A stretch of DNA of 22,082 nt from Rhodocyclaceae bacterium (GTDB taxonomy: Bacteria > Pseudomonadota > Gammaproteobacteria > Burkholderiales > Rhodocyclaceae), in the NCBI GenBank assembly GCA_020849155.1, contig JADLGU010000182.1:1-22082 (forward strand), in the 5' to 3' direction. The notes beneath the pieces are model-generated. The model searched no databases and had not been told where the DNA came from. It saw only the letters and a list, made by a program, of their open reading frames with translations. The position numbers were made by a program, and so were the translations under genes. Below are positions 21,201 through 22,082 of this stretch, one piece after another. Positions within the stretch are counted from its first letter, which is position 1, and each line of letters opens with the position of its first letter.

Positions 21201-21506
21201 ATGACGTTAACAAAGGCGGAACTCGCCGATCTCCTGTTCGAAAAGGTCGGCCTGAACAAGCGCGAAGCGAAAGACATGGTGGAGGGCTTTTTCGAGGAAA
21301 TCCGCACGGCGCTGGAGCGTGGCGAGAGCGTCAAACTGTCCGGCTTCGGCAATTTCCAGCTGCGCGACAAGCCCCAGCGCCCGGGACGCAACCCCAAGAC
21401 CGGGGAAGAGATCCCCATTACGGCCCGCCGCGTGGTCACCTTCCATGCCAGCCAGAAACTCAAAACCTCGGTCGAGAAACTGAGCAGCCATGGCAAGCAA
21501 GGATGA
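21201..21506 (+). CDS. ihfA: Integration host factor alpha subunit
   Basis: IHF alpha pairs with IHF beta to bend DNA sharply at specific sites in recombination, replication and transcription. The 101-residue product has the HU/IHF fold: LTKAELADLLFEKVGLNKRE, then VKLSGFGNFQLRDKPQRPGR, and the DNA-gripping arm GRNPKTGEEIPITARRVVTF with the intercalating Pro65. The lysine-poor N-terminus and MVEGFFEEIRTALERGE distinguish it from HU. AGGGAG, overlapping the pheT stop, is its ribosome site. The position after pheST is the same as in E. coli. It overlaps the next gene by 17 nt. Confidence 0.97.
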   Translation: MTLTKAELADLLFEKVGLNKREAKDMVEGFFEEIRTALERGESVKLSGFGNFQLRDKPQRPGRNPKTGEEIPITARRVVTFHASQKLKTSVEKLSSHGKQG

Positions 21507-21852
21507 GTTGCCGCCGATTCCGGCCAAGCGCTACTTCACCATCGGCGAAGTGAGCGAGTTGTGCGGCGTCAAACCGCACGTGTTGCGCTACTGGGAGCAG
21601 GAATTTACCCAGCTGAAACCGGTCAAGCGGCGCGGCAACCGTCGCTACTACCAGCATCACGAAGTCCTGCTGGTGCGCCGCATCCGGGAATTGCTCTACC
21701 GCGAGGGGTTCACCATCAGCGGCGCCCGCAACCGACTCGAGGAGGGGCCGGTTCGGGAAGAGCACGCTCCGGCCCAGGCCATCGCCGAATATGTGCCGAG
21801 CGGCACGCTGCGCGGCGAGATCGCCGGCATCATTGCGTTGCTGCGCGCCTGA
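21490..21852 (+). CDS. MerR-family transcriptional regulator
   Basis: The 120-residue protein has a MerR-type winged helix at about residues 14-82: YFTIGEVSELCGVKPHVLRY, WEQEF, RRGNRRYYQHHEVLLVRRIR and LLYREGFTISGARNRL. The remaining 35 or so residues are too short for a ligand-binding domain and lack the cysteines of metal-sensing MerR proteins, so its signal and targets are unknown. The ATG at 21490 lies within ihfA, overlapping by 17 nt in another frame, so the two genes are translated together. Such short MerR proteins directly after ihfA are, from memory, widespread in proteobacteria, so this is probably a conserved core gene. Confidence 0.9.
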   Translation: MASKDELPPIPAKRYFTIGEVSELCGVKPHVLRYWEQEFTQLKPVKRRGNRRYYQHHEVLLVRRIRELLYREGFTISGARNRLEEGPVREEHAPAQAIAEYVPSGTLRGEIAGIIALLRA

Positions 21853-21886
21853 CGCGCGCGACCGCCGCAACGCTTCCCGTCGACTC

Positions 21887-21895
21887 TGTTATAAT
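21887..21895 (+). promoter_or_regulatory. tRNA-Pro promoter, extended -10
   Basis: TGTTATAAT contains a perfect TATAAT (21890-21895) with the TGn extension. No good -35 box is visible at 16-18 bp. Transcription would begin near 21902, about five bases before the mature tRNA. Confidence 0.65.
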
Positions 21896-21905
21896 CCGGC
21901 TCCAG

Positions 21906-21983
<78 letters not shown>

Positions 21984-22020
21984 TTCTTTCCCAGAGGCAG
22001 CCATCGCCGCGCGGCATACC

Positions 22021-22082
22021 ATGCGCATCCTGCTTTCCAACGACGACGGCTATTTCGCGCCCGGCATCGAGTTACTTGCCCA
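22021..22082 (+). CDS. surE: 5'/3'-nucleotidase SurE, N-terminal 20 codons (3' end outside window)
   Basis: The visible protein, MRILLSNDDGYFAPGIELLA, is the characteristic start of SurE, a metal-dependent nucleoside monophosphatase of the stationary-phase survival group. NDDG carries the metal-binding aspartates. An AGAGG about 25 nt upstream is too far to be a good ribosome site, and none nearer is clear. The gene runs off the end of the window, so length and downstream partners (often pcm, nlpD and rpoS) cannot be checked. Confidence 0.9.
   Translation, partial: MRILLSNDDGYFAPGIELLA

Overview
The window is about 22 kb of GC-rich, densely coding bacterial chromosome. Gene content and order point to a betaproteobacterium, and my best guess is the Rhodocyclales or a related group. 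This rests on the PpiD and FabI sequence types, the gloB-methyltransferase-rnhA-dnaQ block, and the thrS-infC-rpmI-rplT-pheS-pheT-ihfA-merR-tRNA-Pro-surE order. The lineage is inferred from memory of families, not from a search. I see no prophage, insertion sequence, CRISPR array or toxin-antitoxin locus. Most of the window is core genome.

Layout. (1) 1-2265: the 3' part of ppiD converges on fabI, with a bidirectional terminator between them; fabI has a good promoter that overlaps the control region of the next operon. (2) 2266-8871: four genes with end-to-start overlaps encode a complete family-5 (peptide/nickel/opine-type) ABC importer: binding protein, two permeases and a fused double ATPase. 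The binding protein and second permease are unusually long. (3) 8878-10218: an MltD-like lytic transglycosylase on the minus strand. (4) 10350-11695: a receiver-GGDEF diguanylate cyclase overlapping a stand-alone receiver protein, with no kinase nearby. (5) 11688-14484: gloB on the minus strand, divergent from a YafS-like methyltransferase, rnhA and dnaQ coupled by GTGA overlaps, then tRNA-Val(GAC) with its own strong promoter. (6) 14491-21852: the translation cluster thrS, infC, rpmI, rplT, pheS, pheT, followed by ihfA and a MerR-type regulator. (7) 21907-22082: tRNA-Pro(GGG) and the first 20 codons of surE.

The most interesting material is regulatory RNA and DNA structure between ordinary genes. 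A 25-pair stem with a 3-nt loop lies between tRNA-Val and thrS; five of its six departures from perfect symmetry are G-U pairs on the sense strand. A strong terminator ends 5 nt before the pheS start codon and leaves no room for a normal ribosome binding site. infC appears to start at ATC. The infC-rpmI gap is rich in hairpins. A 7-nt dyad overlaps a candidate ihfA promoter inside pheT. Several genes have a -10 box so close to the start codon that leaderless transcripts are plausible. I found no convincing wholly new multi-gene system; the atypical ABC importer is the closest candidate.
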